Below, piece by piece: positions 46,231-54,823 of a stretch of DNA of 64,000 nt; position 1 is the stretch's first letter; every line of letters starts with the position of its first letter. Under the pieces are notes generated by a model. That model was not told the DNA's origin. It ran no database searches and worked only from the letters and a program-made list of their open reading frames with translations. The stretch is taken from positions 868,001-932,000 of the forward strand of contig CAVSSX010000007.1 in the NCBI GenBank assembly GCA_963730735.1. The letters run 5' to 3'. The position numbers and the translations under genes are program-made. This DNA is from CAVSSX01 sp963730735. Its GTDB lineage: Bacteria; Actinomycetota; Acidimicrobiia; Acidimicrobiales; RAAP-2.

Positions 46231-47448
46231 ATGGGCGCCGTCGCCCCGAGGACCGGCGACCTGCCGAGGCTGCTCCCGCGCACCGGCGGTCGATCCCTGG
46301 CCGACCACCTGGACCGCTGGGGATCGCTGACGGTGCCGGCCGACCTGATCGCCGAAGTCGGTCGGGCCGGCCTCCGGGGGCGAGGCGGCGCCGGCTTCCC
46401 GACCGCCGTCAAGATGGCGGCGGTCCGCAGCGCCGACGGGCCCGTCCGGGGTCGGCCGGTCGTGGTGGCCAACGGCACCGAGGGCGAGCCGGTCAGCACC
46501 AAGGACCGGGTGCTCCTGGAGCGCAACCCCCACCTGGTGCTCGACGGCGTGGTGGCGTCGGCCCGGGCCCTCGGGGCCGGCCGAGCGGTGGTGTGCCTGT
46601 CCGAGCGCAACGACGCCGCCTTGCAGTCGATGCGCGAGGCCGTGGTCGCCCGACGGGGTCGCGACCCGCTGGCCGTGGAGGTGGTCCTCACGCCGGACCG
46701 CTACCTCACCGGGGAGGAGACGGCCCTCGTCAACTGGCTGAACACCGGTCGGCCGCTGCCGACCGTGACCCCGCCGCGGCCGGCCGAGCGGGGGGTGGGT
46801 CGTCGACCCGACCCTGGTCGACAACGTCGAGACGTTGGCCAACGTCGGGCTCATCGCCCGGTTCGGCGGGTCGTGGTGGCGACGTCTCGGGCACCACCGA
46901 GGACCCGGGGTCCACGCTGCTGACGGTCGCCGGGGCGGTCGACCGTCCCGGCGTCTACGAGGTCGAGTTGGGGGCGTCACTCGGGCGGCTGCTCGACTCG
47001 GCCGGGGCCACGTCGCTGGCCGGGGTCCTGGTGGGTGGCTACTTCGGCAGCTGGCTCTCCCCGGCGACGGCCCGGACGGTGACCCTCGACCGAGCGTCGT
47101 TGGGCGCCCACGGGGCGTCGGTCGGCTGCGGGGCCGTCGTGGCCCTGCCGGCCTCCTGCTGTCCGCTGGCCGAGACCGCCCGGGTGGCCCACTGGCTGGC
47201 CGGCCAGTCGGCCGGGACAGTGCGGGCCGTGCGTGCACGGGCTCCCCTCGATCGCCGCCGCCCTCGACGCCGTGGTCGCCGGCGACCGGGGAGGCCACGC
47301 CGAGGCCCTGGTCCACCGCTGGTCGGGCATGGTCGTCGGCCGGGGCGCCTGCCGGTTGCCCGACGGGGCCGCCCGCTTCGTCACCAGCGCCCTCGGGGTG
47401 TTCGCCGAGCACGTGGTCGAGCACCGGTCGGGGCGTTGCTCGGGGTGA
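46231..47448 (+). CDS. NuoF-like NADH-binding iron-sulfur flavoprotein, three frameshifts
   Basis: Relative of the NADH dehydrogenase 51-kDa subunit, about 405 aa when corrected. GLRGRGGAGFPTAVKM binds NADH/FMN, ANGTEGEPVSTKDRVLLERNPHLVLDGV follows, then YLTGEETALVNWLNTGRPLPT, the SLBB-like GAVDRPGVYEVELGASLGRLLDSAG, and the cluster region SAGQCGPCVHGLPSIAAALD. Extra bases at about 46795, 46890 and 47217 each shift the frame. The first cluster cysteine of NuoF (SCGxC) is Ala here. ATG 46209 overlaps the upstream stop but is out of frame; ATG 46231 is used, unless another indel lies between. It would feed electrons from NADH to the di-heme protein or the ferredoxin. Confidence 0.8.
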
Positions 47449-47494
47449 CCGGCCGGCCGTACTGCCCACGCCGTACGCGCGGACGGGGGGCGTC

Positions 47495-47731
47495 GTGACC
47501 GTCCTGCGGGTCGATCCGATCGGCTGCGAGGGGCATGGGTTGTGCGCCGAGATCGTGCCCGAGCTGATCACGCTGGACGACTGGGGTTACCCCGTGGTGG
47601 CCGAGGGGGACATCCCGCCCGGCCTGCTGCCGGCCGCCCGCCACGCCGCCTCGATGTGCCCGAAGATCGCCCTCACTCTGGTGGCGTCGCCGGTCGGGCC
47701 GCCGACCCGTCGCCGACCGCCCCGTCGCTGA
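47495..47731 (+). CDS. 3Fe-4S-type ferredoxin
   Basis: A 78-aa ferredoxin with C-x2-H-x2-C (CEGHGLC, residues 11-17) and a later CP (MCPKIAL, about 55). Three cysteines and a histidine in place of the second cysteine are typical of actinobacterial 3Fe-4S or His-ligated ferredoxins that serve cytochromes P450 or reductases. GTG 47495 follows the NuoF-like stop by 46 bp. It is last gene of the redox module. Confidence 0.85.
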   Translation: MTVLRVDPIGCEGHGLCAEIVPELITLDDWGYPVVAEGDIPPGLLPAARHAASMCPKIALTLVASPVGPPTRRRPPRR

Positions 47732-47774
47732 CCGCGCCGTCGCTGACCGCGCCGTCGGGCCGCCGCTCGCCGGT

Positions 47775-48695
47775 TCAGGTGGCGGCGCCGCCGTTGGCCG
47801 CCGCGTACAGGTCGGGGTAGCGGTGGGCCGCCAGCTGGCGGAAGCCCTCCTGCCAGGTGGTCTCGCAGCGCCCCAGCACCTCGTGCATGTAGGTGGTGTC
47901 CATCATCCCGGCCGGGTAGGTGCCCTCGGTGTACTTGAACTTCGGCTCGATGCCGAGCAGGCCGCCGACGTAGGTGCAGTACTCCTCGATGCTGACCGCC
48001 TCGTCGCCGCAGAAGTTCACCGTCACGGCCGGCAGCCGGCCGGCCTCGAAGGCGGCGATGCCCAGGCGCACGGCGTCGCCCTGCCACATGACCGAGGCGC
48101 CCCGGGGCTCGGCCGGGTTCACCCACACCTCCTTGCCGCGGACCATCCGGTCGAGCCGGACCGCCGGCCCGGTGGCGTCGAAGCCGTAGACGGCCCCGAT
48201 GCGCAGGATGATCGTCGGGATCTGCCACTGGTCGGAGATGAACTCACCAGTTGCTCGGCGGCGATCTTCGACAGGCTGTAGGCGGGGATCGGGGCGCCGT
48301 AGTCGTCGGACTCGGTGCGGGCGATGGGTGGCGTGGGCGTAGACGCCGCCGGTCGAGCAGTGCACGAAGGTCTTCACCGACTTGCAGTGGACCATGAGGC
48401 GGCCGGTGCCCTGGACGTTGACCTCGAAGGTGTAGGCCATGTCCTTCTCGGAGTCCATGGCCACCATGGCCCCGGCGTGGAAGACGTAGTCGAAGTCGTC
48501 GGGCAGGTCGTCGAAGGAGTCGGTGGCCATGTCCTTCTTGACGCAGGTCACCCCGATCGACTCGAGCTCGGTCTGCTGGTCCGGGTTGGAGAACCGGGCC
48601 AGGCCCCAGACGTCGTTGTTCGTGGCCAGCTCGCGCACCAACGGCGCCGTGAGGTGGCCGGCCGGCCCGGTCACGAGAATCTTCTGCCCTTCCAT
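47775..48695 (-). CDS. NAD-dependent epimerase/dehydratase (SDR), compensating frameshifts
   Basis: About 306 aa of the extended SDR family. The Rossmann motif is LVTGPAGHLTAPLV (about 7-20), and HAGAMVAMDSEKDMAYTFEVNVQGTGRLM is typical. Between about 48330 and 48249 the open frame is wrong: one extra base near 48328 and one missing near 48249. The shifted frame in between gives IARTESDDYGAPIPAYSLSKIAAEQLV, with the catalytic Y-x3-K (YSLSK). Outside that patch the frame is normal. It probably acts on a sugar nucleotide or a steroid/CoA-type alcohol. It heads a leftward group with thiolase and DUF35 genes upstream. Confidence 0.8.
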   Translation of the reverse strand: MEGQKILVTGPAGHLTAPLVRELATNNDVWGLARFSNPDQQTELESIGVTCVKKDMATDSFDDLPDDFDYVFHAGAMVAMDSEKDMAYTFEVNVQGTGRLMVHCKSVKTFVHCSTGGVYAHATHRPHRVRRLRRPDPRLQPVEDRRRATGEFISDQWQIPTIILRIGAVYGFDATGPAVRLDRMVRGKEVWVNPAEPRGASVMWQGDAVRLGIAAFEAGRLPAVTVNFCGDEAVSIEEYCTYVGGLLGIEPKFKYTEGTYPAGMMDTTYMHEVLGRCETTWQEGFRQLAAHRYPDLYAAANGGAAT

Positions 48696-48770
48696 GTCCC
48701 CTCCTCAGTCGTGGCCGGTCGTCCCGCCGGCTTCTCGGTGGACCGCCGGTCGGGCCCGACGGCCCGACGG

Positions 48771-49955
48771 TCACGCCGTGTACAGCACCGCCCCCCCGAA
48801 GTTCGGGGTGGCCTGACAGGCCAGGCCGACGTCGGCCTTCTCGATCTGGCGGTCGCCGGCCCGTCGTGACAGCTGCAGGTAGCACTCGAGCATCTGGGGC
48901 ATGCCGTGCATCCGGCCGTTGCCGATGGCCCCCCGCCCGAGACGAAGTTGCCCGCCCGGAGGCTCACCGTCCTGGACGAACCGGTGGGCCTCGCCCCGCG
49001 GGCAGTAGCCGAGCGCCTCGAGCCAGAAGTAGATGAAGGGCGAGAACCCGTCGTAGAGCTGGGGGACGTCGACGTCGGCCAAGGTCAGGCCCGAGCCCTC
49101 CCACAGGTTGGCGAGGGCCGGCTGGCCGCCCTCGATGATCTCGTCGAGCTCCCACCAGTGCCCGATGCCGTTGCGGGGCCGGGACCGGCCCTGGGCGAAC
49201 CCGGCCACGTAGACCGGCTTGTTGGGCAGGTCCCGGGCCCGCTCGGCACTGGTGAGGACGAAGGCGCCGACGCCGGTCACCGGGAGGTCGCAGTCGAGGA
49301 TCGAGAGGGGCTCGGCGATCATCCGGGCCTCCATGTAGTCGTCGACCGTGAGGGGCCGGTCGTGCCAGGCCGACCACGGGATCGACGAGCCGTTGCGGCG
49401 GGCCTCGACGACCACGGTGGCCATGTCCTCCCGGGTGGCCCCGTAGCGCTGCAGGTACTCCATGTAGGGCAGGGCCAGCTGGGCGATGGGCCCCCAGTAG
49501 CCCTGGGGCGCCGTCCACTGGTTGTCGCCGTCCGCCTCGAGCATGGGGTTCTCGTGGTACCGCCCGGGCGGGTTGTACATGGCCCGGTGGAGCAGCACGT
49601 AGTCGGCCGCCCCGGTGGCGATGGCCGTGGTGGCCAGGATCACGGCGCCCGGCACCTGGCCGACACCCTGGAAGCCGCACAGCCATCTCGGGTCGACCCC
49701 CAGCTGCTCGACCAGCCACTCCGAGGTGACGATGTGCTCGCCGTCGACCAGGCTGCGGCCCCCGCTCGAGGGGAAGAGGGCCCCGGTGGTGAAGCCGTCG
49801 ATCTGCTCCATGGTCAGGCCGGCGTCGGCGACGGCCTCCCGGCTCACCTCCATGGTCAGGGCGCCGAGGGGCTTCTCGGTCCGACGCTCGATCTGGCTGT
49901 GGGCGTAGCCGACGATGGCCACCTGGCCACTGGCGGTGAAGCGAGGCGTGCTCAT
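48771..49955 (-). CDS. SCP2-type thiolase-family protein
   Basis: A 394-aa thiolase-fold protein. VAIVGYAHSQIERRTEKPL opens it, and CGFQGVGQVPGAVILATTAIATGAADYVLL replaces the usual nucleophile block. The second block is LYDGFSPFIYFWLEALGYC and the third GNGRMHGMPQMLECYLQLSRRAGDRQ. These are features of non-decarboxylating SCP2/lipid-transfer thiolases, which often form a complex with DUF35 proteins. The ATG overlaps the stop of the DUF35 gene (ATGA), supporting such a complex. Confidence 0.85.
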   Translation of the reverse strand: MSTPRFTASGQVAIVGYAHSQIERRTEKPLGALTMEVSREAVADAGLTMEQIDGFTTGALFPSSGGRSLVDGEHIVTSEWLVEQLGVDPRWLCGFQGVGQVPGAVILATTAIATGAADYVLLHRAMYNPPGRYHENPMLEADGDNQWTAPQGYWGPIAQLALPYMEYLQRYGATREDMATVVVEARRNGSSIPWSAWHDRPLTVDDYMEARMIAEPLSILDCDLPVTGVGAFVLTSAERARDLPNKPVYVAGFAQGRSRPRNGIGHWWELDEIIEGGQPALANLWEGSGLTLADVDVPQLYDGFSPFIYFWLEALGYCPRGEAHRFVQDGEPPGGQLRLGRGAIGNGRMHGMPQMLECYLQLSRRAGDRQIEKADVGLACQATPNFGGAVLYTA

Positions 49956-50380
49956 GCGTGGCCGACCAGGGCGAAGTGGGGCACCGACACGCCGTCGGCG
50001 ACGTCGTCGAAGACAACCTCGGCCGGTAGGCCGATGCGGAGCTCGGCCGGATCGGCCCCGACCAACTGCATGATCATCACGAGGCCCTCCTGCTCGGCCA
50101 ACTCGATCTCGGCCACCACGTAGGGCAGGTCACCCTGGAACCCCGGGAGGAAGGCGTTGTGCATGACCGTCCAGGTCCTGACGGTGCCCCGCCCGCTCAC
50201 CGGCTCGTAGCGGAAGGACCGGGTGGGGGAGAGGCAGTTGTGGCAGAGCACCACGGGCGGGTAGCCGAACCACCCGCACACCGTGCAGCGCTGGATGGCC
50301 AGCTCGTGGTTGGCCGCCGCCGTCCAGAATCCTTCGGAGGACTCGTCGGGTACCGGGATGGGTTTGGGGACGGTCGTCAT
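49952..50380 (-). CDS. Zn-ribbon OB-fold (DUF35) protein
   Basis: A 142-aa partner of SCP2-type thiolases. The N-terminal rubredoxin-like zinc ribbon is CTVCGWFGYPPVVLCHNC (about 32-49); the OB-fold follows (GTVRTWTVMHNAFLPGFQGDLPYVVAEIEL). DUF35 proteins stabilise thiolases or bind acyl-CoA in aldol-type side-chain cleavage. ATG 50380 is preferred because MTTVPKPIPVPDE matches family N-termini; GTG 50392 is possible. Confidence 0.87.
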   Translation of the reverse strand: MTTVPKPIPVPDESSEGFWTAAANHELAIQRCTVCGWFGYPPVVLCHNCLSPTRSFRYEPVSGRGTVRTWTVMHNAFLPGFQGDLPYVVAEIELAEQEGLVMIMQLVGADPAELRIGLPAEVVFDDVADGVSVPHFALVGHA

Positions 50381-50479
50381 TGGCGCGGGCACTCTCCTCG
50401 TTGGCGTCGGGAGGGCCGCCCACCGGACGGTCCGCTCCCGTGGTCGGGTACGGCGGTGCGGCGGCGGTCCGCCGCTCGG

Positions 50480-50902
50480 TCAGTCGAGACCCCAGGTGGA
50501 CCAGGACTCGGGCGGGCCGTCGGGCGTGATGACCAGGAGGAACCGACCCTCGGCCTCGAGCGAGGCCGCCAGCTCGGCGTCGTCGGGGACGGCGCGACCG
50601 TGCTTCTCCCGGATGGTCCGGAAGTAGGGCAGCCCCCGGTCGAGGTCCTCCCAGATCTCGGCCGTCCCGTTGATCACGACCGCCTTGAAGCCGGTCGAGT
50701 CGTCGACCAGCAGCACGGCTCTCGGATCGCGCGAGAAGACGGCGTACTTGGCCCGGTTCTTCATCGTCGAGATGTAGAACCGGGCCCCGTCGAAGTGGAA
50801 CCAGTTCGGGGTCAGCTGGGGACGGCCGTCACGCCGGACTCCGGCCACGACGACGTTGCGCCGCTCGGCCAGGAAGGCCGACAGCTTCTCCGGGTCGCTC
50901 AC
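50480..50902 (-). CDS. PPOX-fold protein, probable F420-dependent reductase
   Basis: A 140-aa split-barrel flavin/deazaflavin-binding protein. FLAERRNVVVAGVRRDGRPQLTPNWFHFDGARFYIST is the pyridoxamine-phosphate-oxidase fold of the actinobacterial TIGR03618 group, most of which use F420. The C-terminal WSTWGLD resembles the group's ending. The start is GTG 50902, 11 bp after the amidohydrolase stop, so the two are in one operon. Confidence 0.82.
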   Translation of the reverse strand: MSDPEKLSAFLAERRNVVVAGVRRDGRPQLTPNWFHFDGARFYISTMKNRAKYAVFSRDPRAVLLVDDSTGFKAVVINGTAEIWEDLDRGLPYFRTIREKHGRAVPDDAELAASLEAEGRFLLVITPDGPPESWSTWGLD

Positions 50903-50913
50903 GGGTCGGTGGC

Positions 50914-52111
50914 CTAGGAGGCGATCAGCTCGTAGGCGTTGTCGCGCATGATGCGCTTGATGCTGGCGTCGTCGAGGCTGGTCGAGGCACTCGACGTACT
51001 CGGCCGGCTCGTGGTTGCCCTCGGGGTGCGGCCAGTCCGAGCCCATCAGCACGTGGTCGGCCCCGATGGTCCGGGCCAGGCCGACGACGTCCTCCTCGGG
51101 GAAGGGCGAGATCCAGACCTTCTCCTTGAACACGTCCGACGGCCGCTGGTCGAGCTTCACCCCGAACGCCTCGATGTGGCGGTCCAGCATGCCGCCGGCG
51201 TGGTCCAGGGAGTGCAGGAAGTAGGGCACCCAGGTCGAGCCCATCTCGATGCTGGCCACCTTGATGTTCGGGAACCGGCCGAAGAAGTTGCCCAGGATGA
51301 GCGACATCAGGGTGTCCATGATCGGGCGCTCACCGGGGAAGAGGGCCTGGCGCAGGGTGGCCAGGTAGAGCTTGTCGTCGACCGGCGGCTGGCAGTACAT
51401 GGTCTCGAAGGCGTCGTCGTAGGGGGACTGGCCGCCGATCGCGTGGTAGGTCTGCAGGATCCCCGACTCGTTGACCAGGGAGTAGAAGGGGTCGAAGTAC
51501 GGGTCGGCGGGCGAGCGGCCGTAGAGCGGGCCGGGTCGGAGGCACACCGCCTTGGCGCCGCGCTCGAGCACCCACTCGAGCTCGGTCACGGCCCGGTCGA
51601 CGTCGAGCAGCGGGATCACCGGGATGGCGAAGATGCGGCCCTCGAAGTTGAAGCCCCAGTCGGCGTCGAGCCAGCTGTTGAAGGCCCGGAAGACCCGGTA
51701 CATCATGTCGGTGTCGTCGTACATCAGGTGCTCGACGCACTGGCCGAGCGTCGGGAACATCAGGATCTGCTCGACGTTCTGCTTGTTCATGACCGCCAGC
51801 CGGGGCTCACGCTCGCGGTAGACCGGCGTCAGGGGCTCGAGGTCGCCGTACTTGGTGACCATGGCGTTGGTCGCCGGGCGTACGCCCTTTTCGAGCTGGG
51901 CCAGGTGGTCGTGGAAGGCGCCGGGCCGGGCGATCGGGTTGAAGGTCGGGTTCGGGACGCCGGTCGACTTGCGGTCGCCGAAGAAGAGGTGGCGGCGCTT
52001 GCCGTCGCTCATCCAGCGCACGTGCCGCTTCACCTTGTCGTCGGCGAACCGGGTGAAGGCGTCGTCGGCCTCGTAGTAGTGGTTGTCGGCGTCGAAGATC
52101 TTGTAGTCCAT
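50914..52111 (-). CDS. Amidohydrolase-family TIM-barrel protein, one frameshift
   Basis: About 398 aa of the amidohydrolase_2 (ACMSD-like) family. The N-terminal metal motif is in FDADNHYYEADDAFTRF, and HAIGGQSPYDDAF, SIEMGSTWVPYFLHSLD and the catalytic Asp of MGSDWPHPEG follow. One extra base at about 50980 breaks the last 20 codons; corrected, it ends ECLDSLDDASIKRIMRDNAYELIAS, as the family does. ATG 52111 has AAGGGGGG upstream. Members hydrolyse or decarboxylate ring-cleavage products, which fits the nearby thiolase pair. Confidence 0.85.
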
Positions 52112-52333
52112 GGTCCCCCCTTGGCGTCCGGCGGCGGATCTCGGTGTCCCCCGTCCGGCGGCGTTCCTGCCGCCGCCCAAACTACCGGTCGGCAGGTTCC
52201 CGCGCCTACCGATCTGCCCGGATGGTCGGTTCGGACCGTCGAAGGGCGGGGCCGCTCGGGCCAGCCGGCGCGTCCCGGCCGGCCGGCTCCTGTAGCTTGC
52301 AGCGGCGGGCGGAACGGTCGAGCGAGGCGAGGG

Positions 52334-53272
52334 ATGGCGATGGAGACTCGGACGTTGGGCTCGGGCGGACCGGCGGTGTCGGTCGTGGGTCTCGGGTGCA
52401 ACAACTTCGGCATGCGGATCGACGCCGAGCGGTCGACGGCGGTGGTCCACGCCGCCCTCGAGGCCGGCATCACGCACTTCGACACGGCCGAGATGTACGG
52501 CGGTGGCTCCTCGGAGGTGTTCCTGGGCCAGGCGCTCGGACGCCGGCGGGACGAGGTGACCATCGCCACCAAGTTCCTGCCCCGGGCCAAGGACGAGCCC
52601 TACGAGCCCGGTGCCCTCCGGCGACGGGTCCTCGAGGGCTGCGAGATCAGCCTGGAGCGGCTGGGCACGGACCGCATCGACGTCTACTACCAGCACTATC
52701 CCGACGCCGATGCGCCGGAGGACGAGGCCATGGAGGCCCTGACCGAGCTGGTGGCGGCGGGCAAGGTGCTCCACGCCGCCTGCTCCAACTTCTCGGCGGC
52801 CCAACTCGGGACCTCGGCCCGCCTGGCCGCCGAGCGTTCCCTGACCCCGTTCGTGGCCAGCCAGATCGAGTGGAGCCTGCTCAACCGGGCGGCGGAGGCC
52901 GACGTGATCCCGGCCTCGCGGGCGGCGGGGATCGGGATCGTGCCCTACTTCCCGCTGGCCTCGGGGCTCCTCACGGGCAAGTACACCCGGGGCCAGGCCT
53001 TCCCGGCCGGCACCCGCTTCGCCGAGCTCTCGTTCTTCGCCAATGTGGCCACCGACGAGAACTTCGCCTATGTCGACGAGCTGTCGGCGTTCGCCGAGGC
53101 GCGCGGGCACTCGATCCTGGAGCTGGCCATCGCCTGGCTGGCCGCCCAGGAGGGCGTGGGCACGGTGATCGCCGGGGCGACCACCGAGCAGCAGGTGCAG
53201 GCGAACGCCGACGCCGCCTCGTGGCGACTCAGCGCCGACGACCTGGCGTCCCTTCCTCAGCCCCCGACCTGA
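52334..53272 (+). CDS. Aldo/keto reductase
   Basis: A 312-aa TIM-barrel NADPH oxidoreductase. The catalytic tetrad is seen in FDTAEMYGGGSSE (Asp, Tyr), TIATKFLPR (Lys) and DVYYQHYPD (His), and the cofactor end is GTVIAGATTEQQVQANADAASW. VVGLGCNNFGMRID at the N-terminus is typical of the bacterial AKR11/12-like group. ATG 52334 follows a purine-rich stretch. It is divergent from the amidohydrolase gene. Confidence 0.9.
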   Translation: MAMETRTLGSGGPAVSVVGLGCNNFGMRIDAERSTAVVHAALEAGITHFDTAEMYGGGSSEVFLGQALGRRRDEVTIATKFLPRAKDEPYEPGALRRRVLEGCEISLERLGTDRIDVYYQHYPDADAPEDEAMEALTELVAAGKVLHAACSNFSAAQLGTSARLAAERSLTPFVASQIEWSLLNRAAEADVIPASRAAGIGIVPYFPLASGLLTGKYTRGQAFPAGTRFAELSFFANVATDENFAYVDELSAFAEARGHSILELAIAWLAAQEGVGTVIAGATTEQQVQANADAASWRLSADDLASLPQPPT

Positions 53273-53307
53273 CGTCGCTAGGAACCGAACAAAGGAGAGT
53301 GCCGGTC

Positions 53308-53610
53308 ATGTTGATCGTGTCTGGAACCATCGACCTCAACCCCGCCTCGCGCGAGGAGTTCCTCCAACTGCGCAAGGAACAGGTGCTCGGCACGCTCAGC
53401 GAGGCCGGCTGCATCGAGTACGCCTTCAGCGCCGACCTCGTCGACCCGGGCCGCGTCCGGATCTTCGAACAGTGGGAGGACGGGCCGGCCCTGGACGCCC
53501 ACCTGGCCGCCATGGCCGGCAACCAGACCCCCATCCCGCCCGAGTTCGGCGTCACGGCCGTGACCCTGCTGCGCCACGAGGTGTCGAGCACCGGCCCGCT
53601 GTCGGCCTGA
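53308..53610 (+). CDS. Antibiotic biosynthesis monooxygenase (ABM) domain protein
   Basis: A 100-aa ferredoxin-like fold protein: LIVSGTIDLNPASREEFLQLRKEQVLGTLSEAGCIEYAFSADLVDPGRVRIFEQWEDGPALDAHL. The family includes cofactor-free monooxygenases and stress proteins. AAAGGAGAG stands 7 bases before ATG 53308. It follows the aldo/keto reductase by 35 bp. Confidence 0.88.
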   Translation: MLIVSGTIDLNPASREEFLQLRKEQVLGTLSEAGCIEYAFSADLVDPGRVRIFEQWEDGPALDAHLAAMAGNQTPIPPEFGVTAVTLLRHEVSSTGPLSA

Positions 53611-53625
53611 CGCCCGACCCCCGCC

Positions 53626-53872
53626 TCAGCCGCCGGTCGACGCCGGCTCGTCCGGCGTCCGGCCCGGCCCTGCGTTGCGCCGGGCCCGCCGGAGGCTGAG
53701 CGTCAACGCCGCCGCCGCCAGCAGCGGCAGGGTGACGGCGGCCACCCACCGGTAGTCCCGGAGGAGGAAGGCCGCCGCCAGCAGGACGAGGGTGGCGACG
53801 GTGAGCCCCGGCGTGTCGCCGACCAGGAAGTCCCAGGCGAAGCGACCGGCGGCCCGGGCCGAGCCTCGTCAT
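53626..53872 (-). CDS. Small two-helix membrane protein, probable frameshift
   Basis: ATG 53872 overlaps the stop of the FTR1-like gene, but its frame soon becomes meaningless. One base shift near 53855 gives a convincing membrane protein of about 81 aa: AAGRFAWDFLVGDTPGLTVATLVLLAAAFLLRDYRWVAAVTLPLLAAAALTLSLRRARR, ending at the TGA at 53626. Similar short proteins with WDFLVGD accompany FTR1-like genes in other actinobacteria. Codon use supports the corrected frame. Confidence 0.55.
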
Positions 53873-54663
53873 GGCCGCCGCCCCCGTTCCTGGTCGAGCG
53901 CCCCGGCGGCCGCTCCGGCCACCGCCCCGGGATTCGTTCGGAGCCAGGCCACCGAGGCGGCAGCGAACCCGGCGAAGCACCCGATGAGCACCAGGATGGC
54001 CAGGTCGTCGCCGGGCCACCGCACACCCACGCCGTCGGCCATCCAGAAGAGCCCGAAGCTGGTCAACATGACGCCGACCACCATCTTCAGGGCGTTCTCG
54101 GGCACCTGGGACAGTTGTCGGGCCACCACCACGCCGGTGATGGCCACCACCAGCGCGGCGGCGCCGGCCGCCGCCGCGGCGACGCCGAGGCGGTGCTGGC
54201 TCGAACCCAGGCTGACCACGATCAGCACGACTTCGAGCCCTTCCAGCAGCACCCCCTTGAAGGCCACGGCGAAGCCCACCGGGTCGTGGCCCCGGCCACG
54301 CGGCCCGGCGGGCTCGTCACGGAGCGCCGCCGTGGTCTCGGCGAAGATGGCGTCCTCGTCGTGGGGGGCCTTGAGCCCACTCGCCCGGAGGATGGCCTTG
54401 CGCAGCCAGGCGAGGCCGAGCACCAGGAGCAACGAGCCGACGACGGTCCGCACGGCGTCGATCGGCACGTAGCGCACCAGCGGGACGCCGAGCGCTCCGA
54501 CCAGGACGGCCAGGACCACCAGGGCGGTTGCGGCGCCCTCGAGGGCCGAGCGCCAGCCGCGGGTGACACCCGCCGCCACCACCAGGGTCAGCGCCTCGAC
54601 CATCTCGACCAAGCTGGCGCCGAACACCGCCGCCACCAGCACGATGGTCGAGGTCTTGTTCAC
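53869..54663 (-). CDS. FTR1-like (COG4280) membrane protein
   Basis: A 264-aa protein with about seven transmembrane helices. Two glutamate motifs, GASLVEMVEALTLV (helix 1) and FKGVLLEGLEVVLIV (helix 4), are like the R-E-x2-E iron-binding motifs of the Ftr1/EfeU permeases, with changed first residues. It may transport iron or another divalent metal. ATG 54663 starts at the first helix. It overlaps the small two-helix gene, so the two are probably functionally linked. Confidence 0.78.
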   Translation of the reverse strand: MNKTSTIVLVAAVFGASLVEMVEALTLVVAAGVTRGWRSALEGAATALVVLAVLVGALGVPLVRYVPIDAVRTVVGSLLLVLGLAWLRKAILRASGLKAPHDEDAIFAETTAALRDEPAGPRGRGHDPVGFAVAFKGVLLEGLEVVLIVVSLGSSQHRLGVAAAAAGAAALVVAITGVVVARQLSQVPENALKMVVGVMLTSFGLFWMADGVGVRWPGDDLAILVLIGCFAGFAAASVAWLRTNPGAVAGAAAGALDQERGRRP

Positions 54664-54783
54664 CGGCGCCGTGGGCTGCGTGCGGCGGTCAACGGGGCGC
54701 CCACCTCCCCAGGCCTCGGATGTGGACGGCCACGTCGAGCGGGCGCCACGCCGTCATGCTCGCGCCACGCGGCGGTGGGCCGA

Positions 54784-54816
54784 CGACCGTTCCTGAGCGT
54801 TTCTCAGGAACGGTCG
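54784..54816 (-). terminator. 14-bp stem-loop terminator
   Basis: CGACCGTTCCTGAG at 54784-54797 and CTCAGGAACGGTCG at 54803-54816 are perfect complements around a 5-base loop. It begins 8 bp past the stop of the minus-strand gene at 54824 and would end its transcript. Confidence 0.8.
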
Positions 54817-54823
54817 GCCCGCC

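Noticed and set aside
48901..48970. Compensating frameshift in the SCP2 thiolase
   Set aside because: An alternative frame reads GNFVSGGGAIGNG here, but the existing frame (GGQLRLGRGAIGNG) is also acceptable for the family, so no error is claimed.
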